Source: Candidatus Margulisiibacteriota bacterium (GTDB lineage: Bacteria; Margulisbacteria; WOR-1; O2-12-FULL-45-9; XYB2-FULL-48-7). From it: DNA of 64,000 nt. Below, one piece after another: positions 23,218 to 32,476 of this stretch. Position 1 is the first letter of the stretch, and each line of letters starts with the position of its first letter. The position numbers and the translations under genes are program-made. The notes beneath the pieces are model-generated. The model did not search any database, had not been told where the DNA came from, and worked only from the letters and a program-made list of their open reading frames with translations. The DNA is taken from NCBI GenBank assembly GCA_041661965.1, contig JBAZTH010000001.1:124001-188000 (forward strand), read 5' to 3'.

Positions 23218-24248
23218 TGAGCTTTATCGCGCAGATCATCATTTTGCTGGTTTTAGTCGGCGGGGTGGTCGCTTACATCGGGAACTTGGTTGGCAAGTCG
23301 ATCGGCAAGCGCCGCTTGACGATCTTCAACCTCCGTCCCCGCCACACCGCCATGGCGATCACCGTCGTTTCCGGGAGCTTGATCGCGCTGGTCACTTTTC
23401 TGATCGTGATCACCATTTCCCAGGATGCCCGGACCGCTATCCTGGGGCTGGAAAAGCTTAAAGCCCAGGTCGATCAAAAAAACGTTGAGGTCAAGACCGC
23501 CAACCAGGCGCTGGTCCAGCTCAATAAAGAGTTGGCAGAAAAGCAAGAACAGCAGAAAGTGCTGGAGGAGAAGCTGACCAAGGCGAGGAACGAGACCGCT
23601 TCTTTGCAGTTGGCGCGGGAGAAGCTGGCTAAGGAGATCAAGACGACGCGGCAGGGGCAGGTCTTGTTCAAGAACGGGGATGTCATCAGTTTGTCGTTGA
23701 TCCAGGCTGGTTCCGACCGGCAGAAGCTGACTGAAGGATTGCAGCGGATTGTTGCCTCCGCCGATCTAAGCCTGCGGGCGATGGGGATCAAAACGTCGGG
23801 TGGAGTAGTCTCGGTCGCGTCCGATGATTTTGATGCCGCCGTTGACGAATTGGCCGGTAAGACTGATTTTTATATCGTGAAACTGATCGCCGGCCGGAAT
23901 GTTCTTTGGGGCGAGAAAGTCCCGGCCGGTTTTGATTTTGAACTGAACAGGAAGATTTACTCCGCCGGCGAAGAGATCGGCCAGCGGGAGATCCCGGCCA
24001 ATCTGACCGATGAACAGACCCAGCAGGAGATCATGATCCTCCTGAAAACTGTCCATGTCGCGGCCCGGAGCGCCGGGATCATGCCGGACGCTAACGGTTC
24101 GATCGGCAGTATCCCGTATTCGCAGATCTTCGAGCTGGCGAAAAAGATCAAAGTTGGCAAAAAGAACGTCGTCCTGAAAGTGGTCGCGAAAAAAGATATT
24201 TATACCATCGGTCCGCTGGAGATCGAGATTAAGGCGGGTGGCAAATGA
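23217..24248 (+). CDS. DUF3084 domain protein
   Basis: 343 aa. Two N-terminal membrane helices (about 5-24 and 47-67), a coiled coil (about 75-145, with KLKAQVDQKNVEVKTANQAL), then a globular DUF3084 domain in which FKNGDVISLSLIQAG is typical. The family is known mainly from cyanobacteria and relatives and has no established function. Its position right after lptB and lptF/G in an overlapping operon makes a role in envelope or LPS transport plausible, but this is an inference. Confidence 0.8.
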   Translation: MSFIAQIIILLVLVGGVVAYIGNLVGKSIGKRRLTIFNLRPRHTAMAITVVSGSLIALVTFLIVITISQDARTAILGLEKLKAQVDQKNVEVKTANQALVQLNKELAEKQEQQKVLEEKLTKARNETASLQLAREKLAKEIKTTRQGQVLFKNGDVISLSLIQAGSDRQKLTEGLQRIVASADLSLRAMGIKTSGGVVSVASDDFDAAVDELAGKTDFYIVKLIAGRNVLWGEKVPAGFDFELNRKIYSAGEEIGQREIPANLTDEQTQQEIMILLKTVHVAARSAGIMPDANGSIGSIPYSQIFELAKKIKVGKKNVVLKVVAKKDIYTIGPLEIEIKAGGK

Positions 24249-24631
24249 TCGTGGCGATCGATCCGGGCAAAGACAAATGCGGCCTGGCGGTCATGGCCAA
24301 CGACGGCGCGGTTAAAGAACGCCGGGTGGTGCCGCGGGGCGAGATCGTTGAGGCGGTTATTGCCGCTTACCGGAAGGATGCTCCCTTCGCCGTCGTGATC
24401 GGGAAAAGCGCTAATGGCAAAGCCCTCCAAAAAGAGCTGACCCTTAAGGGGATCGTGACGACGGCGGTCCCGGAAAAAAACACGACCCGGGAAGCCAGGG
24501 CCCGATACTGGCTGGAAAATCCGCCGCGCGGCTTCTGGCGTCTGGTCCCGGTCAGTTTGCGTTTCCCGCCGGTCCCGGTCGATGACTTTGCCGCGGTGAT
24601 CATCGGCGAGCGTTACCTGGCTAAGGCGTAA
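24245..24631 (+). CDS. YqgF/RuvC-like RNase H-fold protein
   Basis: 128 aa. MIVAIDPGKDKCGLAVM is the first strand and catalytic Asp motif of the RuvC/YqgF resolvase fold; PEKNTTREARARYW and VDDFAAVIIGER provide the middle Glu and last Asp positions. YqgF proteins process the 16S rRNA 5' end, while RuvC cuts Holliday junctions; neither can be chosen here. It overlaps the DUF3084 gene by 4 nt and the convergent methyltransferase by 11 nt at its end. Confidence 0.7.
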   Translation: MIVAIDPGKDKCGLAVMANDGAVKERRVVPRGEIVEAVIAAYRKDAPFAVVIGKSANGKALQKELTLKGIVTTAVPEKNTTREARARYWLENPPRGFWRLVPVSLRFPPVPVDDFAAVIIGERYLAKA

Positions 24632-25889
24632 GGAGCAGGATATTTTCCAGGTGGGGGGTGTGGGGGAACATATCGAGCGGCTGACAGCGTTTGATCCGAT
24701 AACCAAACTCCTTGAAAGCCTCAACGTCGATTTTCTGCGTCCGCGGGTTGCAGGAAACATAGACCAATTTTTCCGGTTTCAATTCACCTAATTTCCTAAT
24801 CACCTTTTTGTGCAGCCCCGGCCTTGGCGGATCAACGACCACGGCTTCAACTCGCCCTTCAAAAGAGGGGAGAACCTCTTCCGCCCGTCCGGCGGTCGCC
24901 GAGTAATTGCCGATCCCGTTCAAGCGGGCGTTCTCGAGCGAAAGGGCGGTCGCGGCGGCGTCTTCCTCAAAGCCGATCACTGTTTTGGCTTGTTTAGCGA
25001 GAGAGAGCCCAATGCTGCCGGTCCCCGAATATAGATCGAGCAGCGTTTCCCCGCCTCGTAAATCAAGGAACTCCGCCACGGTCAAGATCAGCTTTTCCGC
25101 CTGTTCCGGGTTGGTTTGAAAAAACGACTGGACCGGGATCTTGAAGCGGAGGCCGTTCAATTCGTCGAAATAATGGTCCTGGCCGCGCGTCGCCTGGATC
25201 TCGCCGACGGAAAGATCGGCCGGGGAGCGGTTCAGGCTCCAGGTGATCCCCTGAACTTCAGCCTGCAATTCCGGCCAGAGCTTGTCCAACGGGAAAGGGC
25301 CGCTCTCATTGGTCAGGAAGTTCAAGATCGTATTGGGGACTTTTTTCCCTTCCCGGATAATGACGTGGCGCATCGGCCCCTCCGGGTGGGTCAGTAGCTT
25401 GTGTTTGGCCGTGAATTCTTTTATTTTGCCGATCAGCCGATTACATTTTTCAGAGAGGAGAAGGCACTCCTTGAGATCGAGGACCTCGCTTTTTCCCCGA
25501 CGGAGGCCGAGGGTGAAATTAGGGCCAAAGGCAAAATCCATCCGGTTGCGGAAATAAAACTGTTTTGGTGAGGGGATTATCGGTTCGCTCTCCCCAAAAA
25601 GCTGTTTGATCAACGCTTCCTTGTGCTTGAGCTGGGCGGGATAGCTCAAACCCTGCCAGGGACAGCCGCCGCAATAGCCGGCGTAAGGACAGGGGGGCTC
25701 GATCCGGTCGGGTGAGGGTTCGAGGACTTCGATGATCTCGGCCAGCTTTTTGCTTCGATTGGTGACGTTGACCGCCAGCCGGTCGCCGGGATAAGCGAAC
25801 GGGACGGTCAGAAGCGAGGTTTTATTTTCCCGCCGGCCGAGCCCTTTCCCTTTTTCGTCAAAAGCGGTAATGGTTACGATCTCATACAT
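24621..25889 (-). CDS. RNA (uracil-5-)-methyltransferase, RlmD/TrmA family
   Basis: Makes 5-methyluridine in rRNA or tRNA using S-adenosylmethionine. 422 aa. An N-terminal TRAM domain (1-58), Cys residues for a 4Fe-4S cluster (C67, C73, C76 in CPYAGYCGGCPWQG plus a later Cys), then the methyltransferase: FFQTNPEQAEKL, LLDLYSGTGSIGLSLA, DPPRPGLHKK and the catalytic YVSCNPRTQ. The cluster and TRAM domain make it an RlmD-type (RumA) or RlmCD-type enzyme rather than TrmA. The start follows TATAAT by 7 nt. Confidence 0.92.
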   Translation of the reverse strand: MYEIVTITAFDEKGKGLGRRENKTSLLTVPFAYPGDRLAVNVTNRSKKLAEIIEVLEPSPDRIEPPCPYAGYCGGCPWQGLSYPAQLKHKEALIKQLFGESEPIIPSPKQFYFRNRMDFAFGPNFTLGLRRGKSEVLDLKECLLLSEKCNRLIGKIKEFTAKHKLLTHPEGPMRHVIIREGKKVPNTILNFLTNESGPFPLDKLWPELQAEVQGITWSLNRSPADLSVGEIQATRGQDHYFDELNGLRFKIPVQSFFQTNPEQAEKLILTVAEFLDLRGGETLLDLYSGTGSIGLSLAKQAKTVIGFEEDAAATALSLENARLNGIGNYSATAGRAEEVLPSFEGRVEAVVVDPPRPGLHKKVIRKLGELKPEKLVYVSCNPRTQKIDVEAFKEFGYRIKRCQPLDMFPHTPHLENILLLTP

Positions 25890-25896
25890 ATAAATT

Positions 25897-25902
25897 ATTA
25901 TA
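25897..25902 (-). promoter_or_regulatory. -10 box of the RNA methyltransferase gene
   Basis: TATAAT, 7 nt before the ATG at 25889; weak TTCACT-like -35. Confidence 0.45.
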
Positions 25903-25959
25903 GCTTACCTGGAAAACTTTAGTGAAATAATTGCCGGTTTTTATCGATAAAGATAAGAG

Positions 25960-26961
25960 ATGAGCATTATCGAATCGCACAAAATGGGCTTGCGGATCAT
26001 CAACGCTGCTTTGCGGCCGAAAACGCCGGACCCTAAGGCCATTCGCGCGGCGCTCCGCTGCGTTTCCGACCCGATCAAACATCTCGCGGGATCGGAAGCG
26101 AATAGATTTGCCGAATTTGTCACCCGTGACACAAGCGGCGCGGTCCGGGTTTTAAGAGATCGGGCCGGAGCGCTCGTCTCCCGCTATACTAAAGAATTCG
26201 CGCAGGAAGAATTCCGCGTCAATCCGCCGCATCTGATCGCCGACCAAACCGGGAAATTATTGGTCGCTAAAAAAGTCGCGCCCGAGCAGTTCATCCTCTG
26301 GCAGGATGAAGGGCCGGTGCCGCTCCATCCGGCCAACGAAATCTCCGGCTCCCTGTTAATGTCGGCCCTCGGCGCGCCGAGTTACGACTCCATGACCAGA
26401 GGGAGAGAATACGAATATTTCGGCTATCTGCCGGGCATTGATCTGGCTTCGGCCAAAGAAAACGGTTTGCTGGGCGAAATTGAAAAGCAACCGGAGCTGC
26501 GCGAAAAAATATTTTTCGGCGTCGGGATCGCGCTGGCGCACGCTTACATCATTGGCGCCAGAGATCGGTTCGGCGGGATAAGGTTTGACTTTACGACGCT
26601 GGAATCGGCGACGGCGGCCGAAGTTAGGAACGGACAAAGGGTCGTTTGCCAAAATATCGATCTTTCTTCCTCGCTTGACCAGCGGGTGTTTGACCGGGGG
26701 TTCGCCGGTTTTTGGAACGCGTTTTCTCGTTTTACCCCCGACTCATTTAAGAGAGAGGGGCGCTTTTTCACGTTAAACGACGTTATCCTTCATGGCTTTT
26801 TGTCGGGCTATGGAACGGCCAAAACTTATTTTCGCCAAAATGAGGGGCGTTCGTCTGATTTGATCAGGAACAATGCCGGAAATAAAGCGGCGCTGATCTT
26901 TGCCAACTTGGCACTGCCGATCAATGAGATTGAAAAAGCGGTCAAAAAATATCAAACCTGA
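25960..26961 (+). CDS. Unrecognised protein, possible atypical kinase fold
   Basis: 333 aa, no signal peptide or membrane segment. Not recognised as a named family. Several features occur in the order of a protein-kinase-like (HipA/PI3K-type) fold: Lys104/Lys105 in KLLVAKKVAP, Glu127 in NEISGSLLMSALG, a hinge-like EYFGYLPG (152-159), ALAHAYIIGARDRFGG (191-206) resembling a catalytic loop with Asp202-Arg203, and QNIDLSSS (231-238) in place of DFG. Every item is a resemblance, not a match. The next gene encodes an RSH alarmone protein 49 bp downstream on the same strand. Start at 25960; ATG at codon 9 also possible. Confidence 0.5.
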   Translation: MSIIESHKMGLRIINAALRPKTPDPKAIRAALRCVSDPIKHLAGSEANRFAEFVTRDTSGAVRVLRDRAGALVSRYTKEFAQEEFRVNPPHLIADQTGKLLVAKKVAPEQFILWQDEGPVPLHPANEISGSLLMSALGAPSYDSMTRGREYEYFGYLPGIDLASAKENGLLGEIEKQPELREKIFFGVGIALAHAYIIGARDRFGGIRFDFTTLESATAAEVRNGQRVVCQNIDLSSSLDQRVFDRGFAGFWNAFSRFTPDSFKREGRFFTLNDVILHGFLSGYGTAKTYFRQNEGRSSDLIRNNAGNKAALIFANLALPINEIEKAVKKYQT

Positions 26962-27010
26962 AATTTCTTCCTCCCCCCGGCGATGAAATAGGGGGTTTAT
27001 TCCCTTAATT

Positions 27011-29188
27011 ATGAAAACAGTCAGGGCAAGCCAATTAATACTCCCTTATTTTCGGCCGCGCTTGATCGAAGGGTCAAGTGACGGTCCGGTTATACGCCTG
27101 CCAGTTAAGCCGGCGAAATTACCGAACTGGTTTAAACTGCTAACTGCGACCCTGGATGGAAAAGACTTCGCGGTAATGAACCGATGTTACGCTCATTGCC
27201 GGAGCCAACTCACTTCATCATTGAAGGAAAAGTGCACGGAGACCGAAAGGGCCTTGATCGACCGGGCCTTTGATCTCGCTTGGCGGGCCCATTACGGACA
27301 ATTCCGTAAAAGCGGAGAGCCGTATATTATCCACGGTATGGAAACTGCCAAGATTGTCCGGCGGTGGGGGTTGGGGGCGGAAGAGGTTGCGGCGGCGCTT
27401 TGCCATGACGTGATCGAAGACGGCTGGTTAAACGGCCGGAAAATCAATAAAGAATATGTCGCCGGTCTTTTAGGCGAGCGGGTTGCTCATTTAGTCGATG
27501 GCATTACTGAACTGGGGAAGGAGCCGGACTATGTCGGTAAGAAACCGTCCAAGGAATATATCATGCGTAAATTGCTTGATGCCGCTTCCCTTGACCTGGC
27601 GGTTTTGATCATCAAATTTGCCGATCGACTGCACAACATGCGGACGCTGGCTTACACAAAGAACGAATCGGCCAGAAAAAAAGCGGCCGAGACCCTTTAT
27701 GTTTACAGCCGGATCGCCGATATTTTGGGGATGTGGACCTTGAAACGGAACTTTGAGGATTTGGCCTTTAAATATCTGGAGCCGAAAATTCACCAAACGA
27801 TCAAAGAGCACCGGGACATGATCATCAAAGAAAGTGAAGCTAAGATCAACGGTATACTGGCTGACTTGGAAGAGAAGCTGGCCCCGGTCCAAGGACGGAT
27901 CAAACGGGAGGTCAGGGGGATTTTTGAACTTTATCAAAGATTCGGCCTGCGCGGCAAGAAATTGACCGATATCGCCGCCGACGATATCTGGCGGGTCTGC
28001 GTTATTGTGCCTGATGAGCCGCTGTTAGCCGGACTTTCCAATTGTTATTTGGCGGAGGGAATGGTCCACCAGCATTATCGTCCGGCGCAGAATCAAAAGA
28101 TCGAGGACCATGTTTACGAGGCTTGTCCCAATGGACATCGCTTTCTTCACACTTATGTTCAAGTTCCCGGAGGCCAGCTATTGATCCAAGTCAGGGAGAG
28201 AACGATGTACCGGGAATATCGCGGCGGGGTCTTGGCGAGCGTACGGAAAGACCGGGACTGGCACAGTTTGAACCGGCGCTGGCTGGAAGCGCTACGGAAG
28301 CATCTGGGGCGTGAATTCAGCTTAAACGAAGCTGATCTATATAAGATTATTGCCGCCGAAAGCGCGCCGATCACCGTTTACACCCCGAACCGGGGACGTC
28401 CATTCGAATTTCCCAAGGGGGCGACCGCCGTGGATTTTGCCTGGCAATTCAGGCCGGAGGGGGCGCTTCGGGCCGTCAGCGCCGAGATCAACGGTCATAA
28501 AGAGCGGCCGTTGTCCGATTCGTTAAAAGACGGGGACAGAGTTTATATTGAAACCAGTCCGGAAGCGCGTCCCAACCTGAACTGGCTGGAATTTGTCAGA
28601 ACACCGGCGGCCAAAGCGGGCATAAAGAGTTACTTCCAAGCGCTGAATGATAGGGAAAAGATGGGCTTAGCGCTGGAATATTTGCATGAGAAACTTAAAT
28701 CTTATTTCTTGCCGGTCAAGGCCTTTGTTTCTTCCAGTTATTTCGGGGTTTTCTTGGCCAGGAACGGCTATCATTCCTGGCGGGAATATTTACGCCGGGT
28801 CGGTTCGGGAGAGATCGAAACCAGCGGTTTAGTTTTAGCCGACTTTGTGGCAGAGTATCAGACCTTGATCCGGGACCACTCTTCCAAGCTTGATCCGATC
28901 GGCTTCAAGCTCATCGGCCGGGATGAACCCGGTTTGATCGGGAAAATAACCGGTAAACTTTTTTCTCTTGGAATGAATATTTCCTGCAGTTTTTCCCGGA
29001 CAGAGATCATTAACGGCCAAGAAATGGGGGTCGTTACTTTAGTCGTGAAAGGGGTCGGCGGCGACGCCGGCAAAGTCCAAACGATGCAAATCGCGGCCAT
29101 TCTTCGCTTTACCGACGGGATAACTAGTTTTGTGCAGTTGGGGGAGTTGGAAATTGAAGAGCTTGAAACGGCCTTGAGAAATGTTTAA
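27011..29188 (+). CDS. RelA/SpoT homologue, probable (p)ppGpp hydrolase with defective synthetase site
   Basis: 725 aa long RSH protein. The HD hydrolase domain (about 85-275) is intact: His108 (YIIHGMETA), His132-Asp133 and Glu136-Asp137 (CHDVIED), Asp205 (KFADRLHNMRT). The synthetase domain (about 290-410) keeps Arg296/Lys298 and Asp325, but the usual NGYxSLHT is NGHRFLHT (Tyr to His376) and the catalytic Glu of E(I/V)QIR is Leu391 (LLIQVRE). TGS (about 453-515) and C-terminal ACT (about 632-705) domains follow. It is likely to degrade rather than make alarmone. Its 3' end overlaps polA by 4 nt. Confidence 0.88.
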   Translation: MKTVRASQLILPYFRPRLIEGSSDGPVIRLPVKPAKLPNWFKLLTATLDGKDFAVMNRCYAHCRSQLTSSLKEKCTETERALIDRAFDLAWRAHYGQFRKSGEPYIIHGMETAKIVRRWGLGAEEVAAALCHDVIEDGWLNGRKINKEYVAGLLGERVAHLVDGITELGKEPDYVGKKPSKEYIMRKLLDAASLDLAVLIIKFADRLHNMRTLAYTKNESARKKAAETLYVYSRIADILGMWTLKRNFEDLAFKYLEPKIHQTIKEHRDMIIKESEAKINGILADLEEKLAPVQGRIKREVRGIFELYQRFGLRGKKLTDIAADDIWRVCVIVPDEPLLAGLSNCYLAEGMVHQHYRPAQNQKIEDHVYEACPNGHRFLHTYVQVPGGQLLIQVRERTMYREYRGGVLASVRKDRDWHSLNRRWLEALRKHLGREFSLNEADLYKIIAAESAPITVYTPNRGRPFEFPKGATAVDFAWQFRPEGALRAVSAEINGHKERPLSDSLKDGDRVYIETSPEARPNLNWLEFVRTPAAKAGIKSYFQALNDREKMGLALEYLHEKLKSYFLPVKAFVSSSYFGVFLARNGYHSWREYLRRVGSGEIETSGLVLADFVAEYQTLIRDHSSKLDPIGFKLIGRDEPGLIGKITGKLFSLGMNISCSFSRTEIINGQEMGVVTLVVKGVGGDAGKVQTMQIAAILRFTDGITSFVQLGELEIEELETALRNV

Positions 29189-31869
29189 CTTTTAGCTTCC
29201 GCCCAATTCCTGCCGCTGCCGACATCGACCTTCACCGGCACTGCTAATTTAACCGCGCTTTCCATTTCCCGGGTCACGATCCGGGCGGCTTGTTCTACTT
29301 CATCTTTGGCGCATTCAAAAACCAATTCGTCGTGAACTTGCATGATCATGCGGCATTTTACATTTTGCATTTTTAATTTTTCATTTACTTTGACCATTGC
29401 CAGCTTGATCATATCAGCCGCGCTCCCCTGAACCGGGGTGTTGATCGCCATCCGTTCCGTGGCCGAACGGAGCCCGGCGTTGGGGCTGTTGATGTCTTGG
29501 ACCGGTCGCTTGCGCCCCAGCATGGTGGTGACGTAACCGTTCTCCCTGGCTTCTTTGATCGTTTTATCGATAAAGGCTTTGACCCCTTGGTGTTTAGCGA
29601 AGTAACGTTCAATAATGGCCGCCGCTTCGGTCCGTTTAATCTTCAATTGTTTGGCCAGGCCGAAATCGGAGATCCCGTAAATAATGCCGAAGTTGACCGT
29701 TTTGGCGTCGGAGCGGGAGATGCCGAGCTCGTCGGCCGTCCGCTGGTGGATATCGGTCTCTTGGTTGAAGGCTTCAAGCAGGACCGGGTCCGAGCTTAAG
29801 TGGGCGAGGACCCGAAGCTCGATCTGGGAATAGTCGGCCGCCAGGATCAGCTGGTCGGCTTTTTCCGGGACGAAGACGGAGCGGAGCCTTTTTCCCCAGT
29901 CGCCGCGGGCCGGGATGTTCTGGAGATTTGGTTCAGAGCTGGAGAGCCGTCCGGTGGCGGTGATCGTCTGGTTGAATGAGCTGTGGATCCGGCCGGTCTT
30001 GGCATTGATCAGGGTTGGCAGAACGTCGATGTAGGTGTTCTTCAATTTGGTCAGTTGGCGGAAGTCGATCAGTTTCTCGGCGATCTCGCACTTGCGGGCG
30101 GCCAGCTCTTCTAAAACTTCGAAGTCGGTTGAGGGCCCTGTTTTCCCTTTCTTGATTACCGGGAGCAGCAACTTGGTGAAGAGGATCTGGGCCAGCTGTT
30201 TGGTGGAGTTTATGTTAAAAACTTCTCCGGCGATCGCGTGAATATTACGTTCCAAATCTTTTAACTCAAGATCGATTTCCTTGCCTTGTTCGGCTAAAAG
30301 TTTGGTGTCGACTTTAACCCCGGTCTCTTCCATTTCGATCAGGATGGCGAGGAGGGGCATTTCCACCTCATTAAAGAGGCTTTCCAGTTGTCCCTTAAGG
30401 GCGAGCTTAAAGATCTCGTAGAGGCCGAAAGTCGCTTCCGCATCGCTGGCGGCGTAATCGGTCGCCAGGTCGATCGGCACGTCGTTGAAGCTTCCGGCGT
30501 CCTTGCCGATCAATTCCAGTAGTTCGATCATTTCCCGGCCGAGGAACTGTTTGGCCAAAGCTTTCAGCCCGTACTTGCCGCTGGTCGGATCGATCAGATA
30601 AGCGGCGACCATTGTGTCAAAGAGGGGATTGGCGACTTCGACTCCGTGGTTGTTCATGACCTCAATGTCGTATTTCAAATTATGGCCGATCTTTAAGGCC
30701 GCTGACGAAAAAAGTGTTTTCAGCTTTTCCAGGGTCGGCTGCAGCGGCAGTTGGGTTTGGTTTTTGTGTTGGAGAGGGACATAGTAAGCGCTTTTGCTTT
30801 CGCAAGAGAAGGAGATTCCGACCAGCTCCGCCTCAAAAGTGTCCAGACTGGTCGTTTCGACGTCAAAAGCAAAAGCTTCGGCCCGGCCTAAAACCCCGAT
30901 CATTTGGTCAAGCGCGGCCTCGTCTTTGACACAGGTGAAATTCAGTTTGGCGATCTCTTCCCGTTTTTGTTCGATCGCCTTTTCCTGGTATTCGATCAGG
31001 CCCTGGCTGTACTTTTTATAGAGACTGCCAAATTCAAACTTTTTGAAGACCGGGAGGATCTTCGTCCAATCGATCGGGGCGCGGCGGCTATGCTCGAAAT
31101 CGATCTGGATCGGAGCGTTAGTGACGATCGTTCCCAATCGGCGGCTAAGGTCGGCCAGGTGGCGGTTGTTCTTGAGGTTCTCTTTGAGGGCCGGCTTTTT
31201 TATCTTCTCGAGATTCTCGTAAACTCCTTCCAAAGTTCCGTATTCTTTTAATAACTCGATGGCTGTTTTTTCTCCAACCTTGGGGACGCCGGGGATATTG
31301 TCCGAGGTATCGCCTTTCAATGCTTTGTAGTCGATCAGCTGTTCCGGTTTTAAACCGTCATATCGTTCGCCTACCTCTTTTGGTCCGTAGAGGAGGGTGT
31401 CGGTGATCCCTTTCCTAGTAGCGAGGACTTTGATCTTGTCATTGACCAATTGGAGAGGATCAAGGTCCCCGGTCAGGATCGTGACGTCATAACCTTCCTT
31501 GCCGGCTTCAACCGCCAGGGTCCCGATAATGTCGTCCCCTTCGTAACCGGCCAGTTCGTAAATGGGGATCCCGAAAGCCGCGGCGACCTCTTTAACGTAG
31601 GGCATTTGTTCATGCAGGGTCGGCGGGGCTTTTTGGCGGGTCGCTTTATATTCCTTATATTCAGTGTGCCGGAAGGTCGGTTCCGGCCGGTCAAAAGCGA
31701 TGGCGACGAAATCGGGCTGACCGTCGAGAACCTTGATCAGCATGGTGGTAAAACCGTAAATGGCGTTGGTCGTGATCCCGCTCCCTGTTCTCATCGTGTC
31801 AGGGAGGGCGTAAAAAGCCCGGTAGGCGAGGGAGTTGCCATCGATTAGGATGATGTGCTTGGTTGTCAT
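29185..31869 (-). CDS. polA: DNA polymerase I
   Basis: 894 aa with all three activities. The 5'-nuclease domain (1-290) starts IILIDGNSLAYRAFYALPD. The 3'-5' proofreading site is intact: FDVETTSLD, KIGHNLKYDIE, DYAASDAEAT. Polymerase motifs A (LAADYSQIELRVLAHLS), B (RSDAKTVNFGIIYGISDFG) and C (MQVHDELVFE). Just before motif C the loop KLKMQNVKCRM is encoded by an A-rich repetitive stretch (29350-29385), which looks like repeat-derived sequence without net length change. Start 6 nt after TATAAT. Confidence 0.97.
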   Translation of the reverse strand: MTTKHIILIDGNSLAYRAFYALPDTMRTGSGITTNAIYGFTTMLIKVLDGQPDFVAIAFDRPEPTFRHTEYKEYKATRQKAPPTLHEQMPYVKEVAAAFGIPIYELAGYEGDDIIGTLAVEAGKEGYDVTILTGDLDPLQLVNDKIKVLATRKGITDTLLYGPKEVGERYDGLKPEQLIDYKALKGDTSDNIPGVPKVGEKTAIELLKEYGTLEGVYENLEKIKKPALKENLKNNRHLADLSRRLGTIVTNAPIQIDFEHSRRAPIDWTKILPVFKKFEFGSLYKKYSQGLIEYQEKAIEQKREEIAKLNFTCVKDEAALDQMIGVLGRAEAFAFDVETTSLDTFEAELVGISFSCESKSAYYVPLQHKNQTQLPLQPTLEKLKTLFSSAALKIGHNLKYDIEVMNNHGVEVANPLFDTMVAAYLIDPTSGKYGLKALAKQFLGREMIELLELIGKDAGSFNDVPIDLATDYAASDAEATFGLYEIFKLALKGQLESLFNEVEMPLLAILIEMEETGVKVDTKLLAEQGKEIDLELKDLERNIHAIAGEVFNINSTKQLAQILFTKLLLPVIKKGKTGPSTDFEVLEELAARKCEIAEKLIDFRQLTKLKNTYIDVLPTLINAKTGRIHSSFNQTITATGRLSSSEPNLQNIPARGDWGKRLRSVFVPEKADQLILAADYSQIELRVLAHLSSDPVLLEAFNQETDIHQRTADELGISRSDAKTVNFGIIYGISDFGLAKQLKIKRTEAAAIIERYFAKHQGVKAFIDKTIKEARENGYVTTMLGRKRPVQDINSPNAGLRSATERMAINTPVQGSAADMIKLAMVKVNEKLKMQNVKCRMIMQVHDELVFECAKDEVEQAARIVTREMESAVKLAVPVKVDVGSGRNWAEAKS

Positions 31870-31875
31870 CTCTTT

Positions 31876-31904
31876 ATTATATGGGGGGAGGGGGCTGGGC
31901 GCAA
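31876..31904 (-). promoter_or_regulatory. Promoter of polA, leaderless geometry
   Basis: TTGCGC (31899-31904), 17-bp spacer, TATAAT (31876-31881), then 6 nt to the ATG at 31869. Confidence 0.6.
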
Positions 31905-31906
31905 GG

Positions 31907-32476
31907 TTAAAAGTTTAATTGGCCACCCAAACTGATAATGTAGGCCGGATTATGTCCCAAGTAAGCGGTGTGGATCAAGGCCGGCATGGTGAGCTCAAGA
32001 TTTAAATTTAAATTACGGACCTTAAAATCCATTCCCAGACCGGCGTTTAAGTCGGCTGAAACATCGCTTCCCCCAAATTGGAAATAAGTTGTCCCTTTTT
32101 TCCAGAAACAATTTGAACCATAAAGGCCGGTGCCGATAAGCAGATAGGGCTTGACCGGCCCGAAATAATCACGATAAAAAAGATGGCTCACATTAAAAAA
32201 GGCGCCGGTTTGTACTAGAGTGGAGACCAACACTTCTTTGAAAACATTTTGATCGGCGATAAAACCGAATTCCAGCGCGGCGGTATAATAATCGGTGAAA
32301 TCGTATTGGTAACTAACTTTCAGAACGGTCCCTGATTCGGAGGACGCGCTATTCCAATATTTAAAATTATTAATGATCCCGTAACTTGTTTCGAGGCTAA
32401 AATGACCAGGATCCGCTAGGGCGCAACCAATAAAAAGTACAGTAATGCTAATAATTAGAACGGCTATTTTTCTCAT
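31907..32476 (-). CDS. Small outer-membrane beta-barrel protein
   Basis: 189 aa. Signal peptide about 1-22 (cleavage after ALA, before DPGHF; FIGC resembles a lipobox but lacks the Leu at -3). The rest alternates hydrophobic and polar residues in about eight strands and ends in NF, with a terminal Phe as in outer-membrane barrels; KPYLLIGTGLYG and LNAGLGMDFKV resemble OmpA/OmpW-type barrels. The function is unknown. A TATAAT on the minus strand (32507-32512) lies 31 nt upstream. Confidence 0.65.
   Translation of the reverse strand: MRKIAVLIISITVLFIGCALADPGHFSLETSYGIINNFKYWNSASSESGTVLKVSYQYDFTDYYTAALEFGFIADQNVFKEVLVSTLVQTGAFFNVSHLFYRDYFGPVKPYLLIGTGLYGSNCFWKKGTTYFQFGGSDVSADLNAGLGMDFKVRNLNLNLELTMPALIHTAYLGHNPAYIISLGGQLNF

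Noticed and set aside
26973..26998. A terminator between the kinase-like gene and the RSH gene
   Set aside because: CCCCC...GGGGG with a loop of about 13 nt and no T-run is too weak to call.
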